Below are positions 7,868 to 14,357 of a stretch of DNA of 25,720 nt, piece by piece. The stretch covers positions 1 through 25,720 of the IMG/VR virus record IMGVR_UViG_3300046656_000751; one strand, 5' to 3'. Both the position numbers and the translations under genes were made by a program. Under the pieces are notes generated by a model. The model was not told the origin of the DNA, ran no database searches, and saw only the letters and a program-made list of their open reading frames with translations. Numbering within the stretch: position 1 is the first letter of the stretch; every line of letters begins with the position of its first letter. The DNA comes from a virus.

Positions 7868-8920
7868 ATGAAATATCTTATTATTGCAATGACAATAATG
7901 TGTACTCTTGCGTTTGGAAATGATGATGCCCCCCCAACACAAAAGCATCATCACCAGAAGACTTATCACACGAAGAGATACAAAAGGCATGCAAAAGGTT
8001 TGAGACATCCCCTTGCGGCGCGCAAGATGATGGAAGCCATGACGTGCGTATCCTTCTTAGAGAAGGACTCCCCTATCCCTCAATCTACGGACTTATCAGC
8101 GAAGGTAAGCTTGCCTGAGGATCAGGGCCAGTGTGGATCCTGTTGGGACTTTGCCTTAACAAAAGCGCTTAGGTCCGAATACATGCTTGCTAATGTAGAT
8201 CCCGGGGTCTTAGAATTTAATTATCTCCTTAGTAACTGCGGACCCGGTCCACATATGTATGGATGTCAAGGTGGGGATTTTTCAGCAGCGCATTCCTTTT
8301 TGAGTGGGTCGGGTCCCGGATTAAATTCTCAAAACCCCTATGTTCAGAAGATGACTCAATGTAAGCATTTGCCCGTTCAGGCAACGGGCAATGAATACTT
8401 CATGCTAGGGACGAAACAAAATCCAACCTTCAAAGATATTGCCTACGCTGTCGGAGTAGAGCATCACATGCTCGCCATTGACGTCGCCGCAGGGCAAGGT
8501 GAATGGGAAAGTTACTCCGATGGGATTTACAATCATTGCCGCGGCAAAGCATCCAACATAGACCATATGATTGATTTGGTGGGATACAACTGTGAGACGT
8601 CAGTTGATTCACAAGGCCATTGCTCCTTTGATGCAGCGGGGAAGCCCGTGAATAAAGATGGGTACCTCATTGTGCAGAATAACTGGGGTGAGGATTGGGG
8701 AACTGAAGCAGCGAATGGACATGGGGGTTACATGAAAATCCGCATGTACGGTGAGGATGGATCTAAATGTAATGCGATTGCGACGCATGCGCTCATGTTT
8801 AAGATCAATGCGCCGAGTCCCGTGCCGACGCCTAGTCCATCGCCGGATAATAAGAAGTGCTCAGGTTTCCTATGCTCTACCTTCAGTTGTCATTTACCGT
8901 GGTGCAAATGGGAACCTTGA
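7868..8920 (+). CDS. Secreted papain-like cysteine protease (C1A type)
   Basis: 350 residues. Residues 1-17 are a signal peptide (MKYLIIAMTIMCTLAFG), followed by a His/Lys/Arg-rich segment that may be a short propeptide. The catalytic core is complete: oxyanion Gln86 and nucleophile Cys92 in DQGQCGSCW, a CQGGDFSAA region as in papain's disulfide loop, His233 in IDHMIDLVGYN, and Asn271 in VQNNWGEDWG. Residues about 316-331 are a Pro/Ser linker (SPVPTPSPSP) and the last ~18 residues hold four cysteines (CSGFLC...CHLPWC). It should be exported and disulfide-bonded in the envelope or outside. Such enzymes are rare in phages; roles could be envelope or S-layer degradation, or a conversion factor. 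Promoter and ribosome-binding signals are weak. Confidence 0.85.
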   Translation: MKYLIIAMTIMCTLAFGNDDAPPTQKHHHQKTYHTKRYKRHAKGLRHPLAARKMMEAMTCVSFLEKDSPIPQSTDLSAKVSLPEDQGQCGSCWDFALTKALRSEYMLANVDPGVLEFNYLLSNCGPGPHMYGCQGGDFSAAHSFLSGSGPGLNSQNPYVQKMTQCKHLPVQATGNEYFMLGTKQNPTFKDIAYAVGVEHHMLAIDVAAGQGEWESYSDGIYNHCRGKASNIDHMIDLVGYNCETSVDSQGHCSFDAAGKPVNKDGYLIVQNNWGEDWGTEAANGHGGYMKIRMYGEDGSKCNAIATHALMFKINAPSPVPTPSPSPDNKKCSGFLCSTFSCHLPWCKWEP

Positions 8921-9036
8921 TAACCTCAAACCCAATTCCTGTATTAGTATTTCTGAAAAACATCTCTACCCTAAAGAGGTGGGGTAAAAAGGTTCCCGAG
9001 GTCTCCAGCGAATCAAAAGAGGATTAAGAAAATCAT

Positions 9037-10086
9037 ATGAGACAAATTCACGCTCCTGATAATAGGCTTCATAAAGTACCCGCAGACCTAGATCAATTCT
9101 GGGTCATCACGGTACTGAGTAATCCGATTCGGTACAAGAGGCGATACGAACTTTACTGGACATTTGCTGAGATGTGCAAGCAAGCAGGCGTGAAGCTGAT
9201 CACCGTTGAGGAAGCCTTCGGTGATAGGCAATTCATGGTCACTGAACCTAACAATCCCTTTCATCTCCAAGTACGGTCTGCTGAAGAATTATGGCGTAAA
9301 GAGAATATGTTGAATTTAGGGATTAAGCACGCTTGCGCTATAGCCCCCTCATTGGGTTTTAAAGTAAGGGAGATTGCATGGGTCGATGCGGATTGCAGAT
9401 CATGCAGGCCCCCCCGAGATTGGTTTGAGGAGACGTGGCATCAGCTTCAGCATTATGAGTTCGTCCAGATGTGGGAGTACCTCATGGATCTAGATTATTA
9501 CTACGATCCAATCGGCGTACCGCAACCCGGCTTCATTGCGAATTATATCAAGTACGGGTCACCTAACCCTGAGAAATTTGTAGCGCTCCAAAAGGGAAGA
9601 TCCCAATCCTACGGCACTCTGTTTGGAAGACCTGGCCTTGCGTGGGCAGCCAACCTCTCGGCGCTTGATAAGGTAAGCGGAGTAGCCGGACCCCTTATCG
9701 ATATATCGATATTAGGGGCAGGCGATTGGTATATGTCTCACGGGCTTTTAGGGTTAATGGACCTCACATTGAAGGGTTGGAAAAGAAAATGCCCCGAGTA
9801 TGCACAGTACATGCTTGATTGGCAGACAAGGGCTGAGCGTTGGATTAAGAGAGACGTTGGGTACGTACAGGGCACCGTTTACCATGATTTTCATGGGAAA
9901 AAATCAAATAGGAAGTACGGTACGCGTGGGCAGATTCTAATTGATAATCGTTACAATCCCTTCACAGATATTAAAAAGGACTCGCAAGGTCTGTATCAAC
10001 TTGAGACATGGGAGCCTAGACAAATAAAAATGCGTGACGAGATTCGTGCTTATTTTAGAGCAAGATCGGAAGATGAAATTAGCTAG
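9037..10086 (+). CDS. GT-A fold glycosyltransferase
   Basis: 349 residues. The N-terminal strand FWVITVLSNPIRYKRRY (residues 21-37), the segment LITVEEAFGDR (54-64), ELWRKENMLNLGI (84-96) and the metal-binding DxD motif IAWVDADCRSCRPP (113-126) identify a GT-A nucleotide-sugar transferase of a type I know from several phage and bacterial genomes. A conserved HQLQHYEFVQMW follows the DxD. Donor and acceptor are unknown. It stands alone between the protease and the leftward control region, 116 bases after the protease, with only a weak ribosome-binding site (GAGG, 13 bases before ATG). It could modify virion proteins, phage DNA or host surface sugar. Confidence 0.75.
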   Translation: MRQIHAPDNRLHKVPADLDQFWVITVLSNPIRYKRRYELYWTFAEMCKQAGVKLITVEEAFGDRQFMVTEPNNPFHLQVRSAEELWRKENMLNLGIKHACAIAPSLGFKVREIAWVDADCRSCRPPRDWFEETWHQLQHYEFVQMWEYLMDLDYYYDPIGVPQPGFIANYIKYGSPNPEKFVALQKGRSQSYGTLFGRPGLAWAANLSALDKVSGVAGPLIDISILGAGDWYMSHGLLGLMDLTLKGWKRKCPEYAQYMLDWQTRAERWIKRDVGYVQGTVYHDFHGKKSNRKYGTRGQILIDNRYNPFTDIKKDSQGLYQLETWEPRQIKMRDEIRAYFRARSEDEIS

Positions 10087-10114
10087 GAATGAGGACAGCA
10101 TTGATTTATGATTA

Positions 10115-10198
10115 TGGCGCGGGAAACTGGAATTGAACCAGCATCCTCTCTTACATGCCGGCCAGCGTAAGAGTGCTCTGCCACTGAGCTATTCCCGC
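10115..10198 (-). tRNA. tRNA with expanded anticodon arm; anticodon not assignable
   Basis: Read leftward, a 7-bp acceptor stem (GCGGGAA / TTCCCGC), D-stem GCTC/GAGC, variable loop AGGAT, T-arm GCTGG-TTCAATT-CCAGT and encoded G-CCA end are all in place, and the 5' half (GCGGGAATAGCTCAGTGG) resembles bacterial tRNA-Gly. The anticodon arm is wrong: 26 nt instead of 17. CTCTTAC pairs perfectly with GTAAGAG and encloses GCTGGCCGGCAT, so counting a 5-bp stem the loop is 16 nt, nine more than normal. The loop is nearly self-complementary and contains GCC but not in a standard seven-base loop. It may be a degraded tRNA, a noncanonical one, or a decoy. It lies downstream of a leftward terminator, so it may have its own promoter. 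Confidence 0.6.
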
Positions 10199-10231
10199 AC
10201 CTTTAATATTAATTATTTAATTAAAATAAAA

Positions 10232-10265
10232 AAAGACTAAAGAGTTTATAAGCTCTTTAGTCTTT
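10232..10265 (-). terminator. Leftward intrinsic terminator
   Basis: A perfect 13-bp stem (AAAGACTAAAGAG / CTCTTTAGTCTTT) with an 8-base loop. Read leftward it is followed by a T-rich run (TTTTTTTATTTT), the form of a Rho-independent terminator ending the ribbon-helix-helix operon. On the plus strand the A-run precedes and only TTTCAATTT follows, so any rightward action for the tail/exit operon would be weaker. Confidence 0.8.
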
Positions 10266-10323
10266 CAATTTGCGCACCTTCATTACTGAAGCGTGTTAAC
10301 CTTAAATCTAATCTTTTTGACGC

Positions 10324-10530
10324 TCACATGTCAACATCATGATGATGGTCTTTCAAAGCTTTAAGCACCTTCTCAACTAACTCAAAGCCATCTTCCCTAC
10401 AATTCTCATCGATGCACTGCAGGCAAATCATATCGAGCTCACTTAGGATCTCTTTGATATCATTTTTCCTTCTGTACTTCTGAGTGCGTTCATTGGATTT
10501 CTTGAGTAGGTATTCCTTATTCATCCTCAT
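10324..10530 (-). CDS. Small protein, partner of the RHH gene
   Basis: 68 residues, starting 4 bases after the stop of the ribbon-helix-helix gene, so probably co-translated. The N-terminus is strongly basic (LLKKSNERTQKYRRKND), the middle is helical with two cysteines (MICLQCIDENC) and the end is DHHHDVDM. No family recognised. A second ATG two codons in (10524) is an equally good start; an AAAGG lies upstream. The arrangement of a DNA-binding small protein followed by a second small helical protein resembles antitoxin-toxin or repressor-accessory pairs, but nothing in the sequence establishes that. Confidence 0.6.
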   Translation of the reverse strand: MRMNKEYLLKKSNERTQKYRRKNDIKEILSELDMICLQCIDENCREDGFELVEKVLKALKDHHHDVDM

Positions 10531-10534
10531 AATA

Positions 10535-10726
10535 TCATTTGACCTTTACGGTATTAATCAGGTCACTGAGCAATACCGTTAAGACCTCAGACCAGCTCAG
10601 GTTGCGGGATTTCATGATGTGCTTTGCTTTGTTAACGAGATGAAGCGGTACACGGCCCTGTACCATGACAGTATCTTTTCTTCGCTTGGAATGATCCGGT
10701 AAATTTTCTTCTATATATTTAGACAT
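10535..10726 (-). CDS. Ribbon-helix-helix DNA-binding regulator candidate
   Basis: 63 residues, excellent Shine-Dalgarno (AAGGAG, 7 bases upstream). After a charged N-terminus, residues about 21-58 have the Arc/MetJ-like layout: a strand VMVQGRVPLHLV, then helix KAKHIMKSRN, then LSWSEVLTVLLSDLI. Such proteins bind DNA as dimers through the strand and commonly repress their own and nearby promoters. The palindrome-rich array at 11165-11241 is an obvious candidate operator. It is the first gene of the leftward pair and is followed by the terminator at 10232. The target is inferred. Confidence 0.65.
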   Translation of the reverse strand: MSKYIEENLPDHSKRRKDTVMVQGRVPLHLVNKAKHIMKSRNLSWSEVLTVLLSDLINTVKVK

Positions 10727-10796
10727 TTTTTCTCCTTGTCTATCTCCTTTTTTTTTGGCAGCGTCTAAGCATCCTGGTTGTGTTCATAGTGTATTC

Positions 10797-10837
10797 ATAA
10801 GCTGGGAAGTTTACTTTGCATCCTCTTCCCAGCTTAT
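10797..10837 (-). terminator. Long perfect stem-loop ending the leftward mini-gene cluster
   Basis: A 13-bp perfect inverted repeat (ATAAGCTGGGAAG / CTTCCCAGCTTAT) around a 15-base loop. It overlaps the stop of the leftmost mini-gene. There is no clean T-run on either strand, so it may be an attenuating or RNA-stabilising hairpin rather than a full terminator. Confidence 0.5.
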
Positions 10838-10905
10838 TTAACCCTTAAGTTAATTCTCATCACCATACTGATCGCATCTCTGAATGTGAAAATCACAGTA
10901 AACAT
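10834..10905 (-). CDS. Mini-gene, 23 residues
   Basis: A very short reading frame, MFTVIFTFRDAISMVMRINL and three more residues, with AGGAAGG placed 6-8 bases before the ATG. It follows the 26-residue mini-gene by 4 bases on the leftward strand and ends inside the 13-bp stem-loop. Hydrophobic start, basic end. The good ribosome-binding site and tight spacing are the only support; it could also be a chance frame. Confidence 0.4.
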   Translation of the reverse strand: MFTVIFTFRDAISMVMRINLRVK

Positions 10906-10909
10906 AATA

Positions 10910-10990
10910 CTACCTTCCTGTTAGATGAAAATAAGTAACCATTAAAATGAGTGGGCTCCATAAAATATACGAGATGATTTCTGGGGTCAT
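10910..10990 (-). CDS. Mini-gene, 26-residue membrane peptide
   Basis: A 26-residue frame with an excellent Shine-Dalgarno (AAGGAG, 6 bases upstream) located over the end of the preceding mini-gene. The middle (IISYILWSPLILMVTYF) is a single membrane-spanning stretch. Spacing of 3 bases from the upstream stop indicates translational coupling. Phage early leftward regions often hold such host-takeover or exclusion peptides, but no function can be read here. Confidence 0.5.
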   Translation of the reverse strand: MTPEIISYILWSPLILMVTYFHLTGR

Positions 10991-10993
10991 ACA

Positions 10994-11128
10994 TTACTCC
11001 TTCATGAAATTTTCATAGTTCTTAACTGCTTCATCTAGAAGTCTTTTATACATAGGCTTAGAAACCTCGGAAGCATTCAGATACCAACCTTGAGCCACGA
11101 TAATTGCATTGATATAAATTTGTTTCAT
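10994..11128 (-). CDS. Small leftward early protein, 44 residues
   Basis: 44 residues beginning MKQIYINAIIVAQGWYLNAS and ending in a basic-acidic helix (YKRLLDEAVKNYENFMKE). AGGAAGGG lies 7-9 bases before the ATG, and a TATAAT promoter is about 24 bases upstream. It is the first of three tiny genes in tandem. The N-terminal third is mildly hydrophobic but not clearly a membrane segment. Not recognised. Confidence 0.55.
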   Translation of the reverse strand: MKQIYINAIIVAQGWYLNASEVSKPMYKRLLDEAVKNYENFMKE

Positions 11129-11151
11129 ATTAATTCCCTTCCTATGACTTA

Positions 11152-11180
11152 ATTATAACGCATTCATACAAAATTGTATA
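11152..11180 (-). promoter_or_regulatory. Leftward promoter
   Basis: Read leftward, a perfect TATAAT (plus-strand 11152-11157) lies 17 bases after TATACA (11175-11180), which matches 4 of 6 of the -35 consensus. The -35 lies inside the palindrome TTGTATACAA, so a bound repressor would block it. It would drive the mini-genes from 11128 leftward. Confidence 0.6.
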
Positions 11181-11241
11181 CAAATTTGTATGTTATGTTG
11201 TATGTTGTAATGTATATGAATGTGTATGTTTTGACACATAC
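11165..11241. promoter_or_regulatory. Operator array between divergent operons
   Basis: Half-sites CATACAA/TTGTATG recur: CATACAAA at 11165, palindrome TTGTATACAA at 11174-11183, a 14-bp perfect palindrome ATACAAATTTGTAT at 11178-11191, TTGTATG at 11198-11204, GTGTATG at 11222-11228, and an inverted pair GTATGT/ACATAC at 11224-11241 that straddles TTGACA (11231-11236). The left end covers the leftward -35, the right end abuts the early operon. A -10 for the rightward promoter is ambiguous (TTTATA at 11253-11258 gives a 16-bp spacer but leaves almost no leader). The likely reader is the ribbon-helix-helix protein or a regulator outside the window. Confidence 0.6.
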
Positions 11242-11262
11242 TATAGAAGGGTTTTATACAAC

Positions 11263-12024
11263 ATGAATGCATTATTAGAGAAATCCGATTCGGAAGTAAT
11301 GGAAAGAGTCATCATTGCTGGGGACTTGTCAAAGGTATCGCCACAAGACCGGACTAAGTACTATATGGTTGTTTGTAAGTCGGTGGGACTCAATCCCTAT
11401 ACCAATCCCTTTAACCTGATCACTCTGAATGGGAAGATGGTTCTATACGCATCCCGTACTGCGACGGATCAGTTAAGACAAATTCACAAAGTAAGTATCC
11501 GAGTTACGGGACGCCATAAAGAAGGGGATGTCTATACCGTCATTGCTACCGCAACAACTCCTGACGGGAGAACGGACGAGAGTACGGGAGTCGTAACACT
11601 CACAGGTTTACGAGGAGATGCGTTAGCGAATACCTACATGAAGGCTGAGACGAAAGCTAAGCGCCGAGTCACTCTCTCTATTGTCGGGTTAGGTTGGCTT
11701 GATGAGTCCGAGTCGGATTCCATCCCCGGTGCAAAGAAGCACACCATGGATATCGAGACTGGGGAAGTAAAGGAAACAAAAGAAGCAAAAGAAGTTGTTA
11801 ATGAAGTAGTTAGTCTTCCTTGGAAATTTACTTGGGATCGGATTAACGAGGTATCGAAACAGAAGAATATGACGAAGGACCAGCTAGATACCTTTATTAA
11901 GGGCTTCAAACAACCTAAGAGTGAAGAGGAATATATCAAACTCTTACGCAAGATGAATGAATGGAAGGTGCCTGATGAAAAAAAAATGCCCATTTTGCAC
12001 GGTGCGAATCAAAAAAGGGCTTGA
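11263..12024 (+). CDS. Probable single-strand DNA annealing protein (RecT/Erf-like)
   Basis: 253 residues, AGAAGGG 11 bases before the ATG. The core (LSKVSPQDRTKYYMVVCKSV; GLNPYTNPFNLITLNGKMVLYASRTATDQL; then GLRGDALANTYMKAETKAKR and RVTLSIVGLGWLDE) belongs to a phage family usually associated with recombination; the motif of a conserved Lys/Arg-rich helix before a LSIVGLGW strand recalls Erf, RecT and Rad52-like annealing proteins. Residues about 165-200 are a charged linker and the end is a helical tail. As first gene of the rightward early operon, together with the SSB-like, helicase and RusA genes downstream, it fits phage recombination. The family assignment is by remembered pattern. Confidence 0.55.
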   Translation: MNALLEKSDSEVMERVIIAGDLSKVSPQDRTKYYMVVCKSVGLNPYTNPFNLITLNGKMVLYASRTATDQLRQIHKVSIRVTGRHKEGDVYTVIATATTPDGRTDESTGVVTLTGLRGDALANTYMKAETKAKRRVTLSIVGLGWLDESESDSIPGAKKHTMDIETGEVKETKEAKEVVNEVVSLPWKFTWDRINEVSKQKNMTKDQLDTFIKGFKQPKSEEEYIKLLRKMNEWKVPDEKKMPILHGANQKRA

Positions 12025-12169
12025 TGCTAAAGGAGAACACGCTGCTGACGAGACCTGTACTTTTGACCCAAAGTACTTGGCTTATCTCCTTCAAAGAGGA
12101 GTGATTAATTGGGGGACTTATAAAGATGCAATGGAATCTATCCATGAAGAAGAATTGAAATTAAATTAG
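11975..12169 (+). CDS. Small CxxC protein
   Basis: 64 residues if ATG 11975 is used; GGAAGG lies 6 bases upstream, better than the first ATG at 11957. It overlaps the end of the annealing-protein gene in another frame. The N-terminus MKKKCPFCTVRI is a zinc-knuckle-like half site, followed by a His and a Cys (GEHAADETC), so one zinc ion could be bound by C5, C8, H and C. The remainder (FDPKYLAYLLQRGVINWGTY) is helical. Function unknown. Confidence 0.65.
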   Translation: MKKKCPFCTVRIKKGLDAKGEHAADETCTFDPKYLAYLLQRGVINWGTYKDAMESIHEEELKLN

Positions 12170-12197
12170 TGAAATTAAATTAAGGAGTAAATAAAAA

Positions 12198-12560
12198 ATG
12201 ACCCACTACAGTGAAATGGATAAAAGGAATTACGCTGAAAAATTGATACTAGGATTGAAGCAAGGTAAACCAGCAGACCAGGTTTGGCGTGAGATCAATG
12301 GACCAGCAAGGGATAGCTTAGTTAACTGGGCACATCGGTATTACCCAGAAGAATTAAAAGCACTTCTCCCTAATAGGAAAGTCCCTGGACTGGTGCCACG
12401 GTCTGATAGGCGACGATCCCCTCAATTAATCCAAGTCCCATTTGATCCGATTAAGGTTGCGCCTAATAAAAAGGCTGATCCGAATAAGAGAATCATTATT
12501 TCTCTGATCGATAATGTGATGTCTAACCTGAAAACAATTAAAGAATTTTTAGAGGATTAA
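12198..12560 (+). CDS. Unknown early protein with helix-turn-helix-like N-terminus
   Basis: 120 residues with AAGGAG 12 bases before the ATG. Residues 6-45 form two or three helices (YAEKLILGLKQGKPADQVWR, then RDSLVNWAHRYY) with a helix-turn-helix feel. The middle is Pro/Arg-rich and the C-terminus (IIISLIDNVMSNLKTIKEFL) is an amphipathic helix, perhaps for dimerisation. Not recognised. It belongs to the rightward early operon. Confidence 0.6.
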   Translation: MTHYSEMDKRNYAEKLILGLKQGKPADQVWREINGPARDSLVNWAHRYYPEELKALLPNRKVPGLVPRSDRRRSPQLIQVPFDPIKVAPNKKADPNKRIIISLIDNVMSNLKTIKEFLED

Positions 12561-12569
12561 AAGATCTTT

Positions 12570-12893
12570 ATGGCAAAACTACTCCAAGTGTTTCTTCATT
12601 CTGATTTAAGGTGTTGTCATGATGGCTTAGCTAAGATCGCTAAGGATAATAAAATTGATGTGAATCGGCTTGTCCCGGGCGAGTTCGTCATATTCATTAA
12701 TAATGAAATGAATAGGGTAAAGCTTTATACTGCAAATCAAATTGTGGCGTACCTGAGGCTGAAGACTGGGAAGATTGATTTAAGAACCATACAGCTCATT
12801 CCTAAGTCCTTCATGGCCTCAGGCAAGATTGAATACCACGAGTCGTTAAAGGAAATCATCATAGACAAGTTGGGGAAACACCATGCTCGATAA
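12570..12893 (+). CDS. Unknown early protein
   Basis: 107 residues, starts 9 bases after the previous stop; ribosome-binding signal is weak. The sequence contains CCHDGLAKIAKDNKIDVNRL, PGEFVIFINNEMNRVKLYTA and a strand-rich C-terminus. The block GEFVIFINNEMNRVKLY faintly recalls IS66 Orf2-type proteins (a short beta sheet around FVFxN), but the match is too weak to name. The end overlaps the next ATG (12883). Confidence 0.55.
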   Translation: MAKLLQVFLHSDLRCCHDGLAKIAKDNKIDVNRLVPGEFVIFINNEMNRVKLYTANQIVAYLRLKTGKIDLRTIQLIPKSFMASGKIEYHESLKEIIIDKLGKHHAR

Positions 12894-13185
12894 ATTGATA
12901 GGAATATTTAAGGAAGTGGATCAGAAGCAGAAGTCCCTTGAAGAGGAGAATCAAAAGCTTCTAAAGAAGATTGATTCCTTGCATGAGGAGTTGAATGCTT
13001 TGCAACCTATAGATCGCATATTCAATGCTCAATGTAATGCTCAGATCAACATTCAAGTTAAGGACGGCAAAGAGGTTCATGAACTCGGCTTGAGTAAAGA
13101 GTTACTTGATATGCTGCTTAAGGGTACCAATGTGGTTGTGCAAGATAACGAGCGAGTATTTTATTTCAAGATGATGAGGGAGTGA
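12883..13185 (+). CDS. Coiled-coil early protein
   Basis: 100 residues. Residues about 8-42 (KEVDQKQKSLEEENQKLLKK and on) form a strong coiled coil, followed by a small alpha/beta part (INIQVKDGKEVHELGLSKEL). The start overlaps the previous gene by 11 bases and the end overlaps a GTG of the next. Family unknown; oligomerisation through the coil is the only readable property. Confidence 0.6.
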   Translation: MLDKLIGIFKEVDQKQKSLEEENQKLLKKIDSLHEELNALQPIDRIFNAQCNAQINIQVKDGKEVHELGLSKELLDMLLKGTNVVVQDNERVFYFKMMRE

Positions 13186-13187
13186 TT

Positions 13188-13580
13188 ATGAAACTTAATG
13201 ATTTGGTGGGGATAGATATCAGACAAGCATTATTTAATGGAGGGAGTATTTATCTTGAGACGCAGGATGATAAAGTTTATCAACTTTATCCCTTTGGTGA
13301 ATGTTGCTCTGAATGCTCAATTGAGCACGTGGAATTTGCCGATGCATTAATTGGAGTGATCCATAAGATAGAAGACATAGAAGAAAAAGAAATGTTGAAA
13401 GATTATGATGTAATCACCACTTGGGGGCATAGGTTCCATACTGATAAAGGGATATGCACCGTTGATATGCGATTAGAGCATAACGGATATTATGGTGGAG
13501 AACTCGACATAACGGAACTTGATGATGCCGCAGAAGAAAGAGAACTCCGATCAACTTATGAAGTACTGAAGGATTTTTGA
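13188..13580 (+). CDS. DUF7448-like protein
   Basis: 130 residues from ATG 13188, which has GAGGGAG 8 bases upstream; GTG 13182 would overlap the previous stop but is less well placed. The pattern MKLNDLVGIDIRQALF, then ECCSECSIEHVEFADALIGV, then a beta-rich end with YDVITTWGHRFHTDKGICTV and HNGYYGGELDI is what I know as the DUF7448 family of phage proteins. Its biochemical role is unknown. It contains four cysteines in its first half (CCSEC plus one later), which could bind metal. Confidence 0.6.
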   Translation: MKLNDLVGIDIRQALFNGGSIYLETQDDKVYQLYPFGECCSECSIEHVEFADALIGVIHKIEDIEEKEMLKDYDVITTWGHRFHTDKGICTVDMRLEHNGYYGGELDITELDDAAEERELRSTYEVLKDF

Positions 13581-13583
13581 GAG

Positions 13584-13778
13584 ATGAAAACTTGGCCAGA
13601 CGTTCACTCGGTTGAAATTAGTAACTTCATTAATAAGTGGGGAGATCACTATATTTATCCCGATAAATGGGAAGAACTCATGTCAGAGTTTAATGCAATG
13701 TCATTAGATAATCGTCTGGAATTGGTGCTTTGGTTTATCTCTCAAACACCAAGAGAGGGAAGAACTTTAAAATGGTAA
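13584..13778 (+). CDS. Small acidic-aromatic early protein
   Basis: 64 residues, starting 3 bases after the previous stop with GAGAG immediately upstream. Rich in Trp (five) and acidic residues (WPDVHSVEISNFINKWGDHY). Its last seven bases overlap the next gene. No family recognised; high tryptophan content in such small phage proteins sometimes goes with host-protein binding, but nothing specific can be claimed. Confidence 0.55.
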   Translation: MKTWPDVHSVEISNFINKWGDHYIYPDKWEELMSEFNAMSLDNRLELVLWFISQTPREGRTLKW

Positions 13779-14137
13779 CTGACCCAATAAATCCTAAACG
13801 GATGACAAATAATTATATCCTAGATGAAAATAAAATCCCTCGAGAAGAACCAGATATAAATAAATGGGCAGAGTTTTTTAAAACAGAAAATCGTATCGTT
13901 CAGCAAACCCATCTTAATGGGTATTTCATCAGTACTGTTTTTTTAGGTATAGATCATAATTTTCTAGGTGAACCTCCTATCTTATTTGAGACAATGATCT
14001 TTAAGGAAGATACGAATCTTGATCTTTATCAAACTCGATGTGCGACATATCAGCAAGCATTAGTGATGCATCAGGATGCCGTTGATTATGTGAACAAGGA
14101 GGGGAAGGGGGGGTTGGATGCTAACCAAGGAACGTAA
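13772..14137 (+). CDS. Conserved phage protein of unknown function
   Basis: 121 residues from ATG 13772 (GAGGGAAG 11 bases upstream); an earlier TTG/ATG would run far into the previous gene. The core INKWAEFFKTENRIVQQTHL, then GYFISTVFLGIDHNFLGEPP and ILFETMIF, is a pattern I have seen in many phage and bacterial hypothetical proteins, usually in early regions. It is alpha/beta with no clear catalytic motif. The gene ends in a G-rich tract (GGGGAAGGGGGGG) that serves as ribosome-binding region for the next gene. Confidence 0.6.
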   Translation: MVTDPINPKRMTNNYILDENKIPREEPDINKWAEFFKTENRIVQQTHLNGYFISTVFLGIDHNFLGEPPILFETMIFKEDTNLDLYQTRCATYQQALVMHQDAVDYVNKEGKGGLDANQGT

Positions 14138-14357
14138 GGAACGTGAGGAAGAGATTAGGGATTCAATGCATGAACGTCTAGAAGCTTATAATAGAAATGA
14201 AGATCCTACTCCACATTTCTGGGCAGAAAGTTGTGCTGCACTTTTTGATGAGATTGATCGGTTGAGAGATGATTTGAAAACTTTTATTGATATTGCTGGT
14301 TGTGCACTAGAAGAGAACCTGAAACTAAAAAGAACCATTGAAGGACTAAGCAGATGA
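14118..14357 (+). CDS. Small helical protein with coiled coil
   Basis: 79 residues. The seven-G tract ending 4 bases before the ATG is the only ribosome-binding signal. Charged helices dominate (KERKEREEEIRDSMHERLEA; DEIDRLRDDLKTFIDIAGCA), with one short aromatic segment PTPHFWAESC. Start lies inside the previous gene, stop overlaps the next start (ATGA at 14354). Not recognised; this type of short coiled-coil protein is common in phage early operons. Confidence 0.6.
   Translation: MLTKERKEREEEIRDSMHERLEAYNRNEDPTPHFWAESCAALFDEIDRLRDDLKTFIDIAGCALEENLKLKRTIEGLSR

Noticed and set aside
8964-8986. Terminator after the protease (TACCC/GGGTA)
   Set aside because: Only about 5 bp of stem and A-rich instead of T-rich flank.
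10727-10790. Leftward 15-codon frame before the RHH gene (leader peptide)
   Set aside because: Too short, with no ribosome-binding site that I can defend; the poly-A stretch there is better seen as leader sequence.
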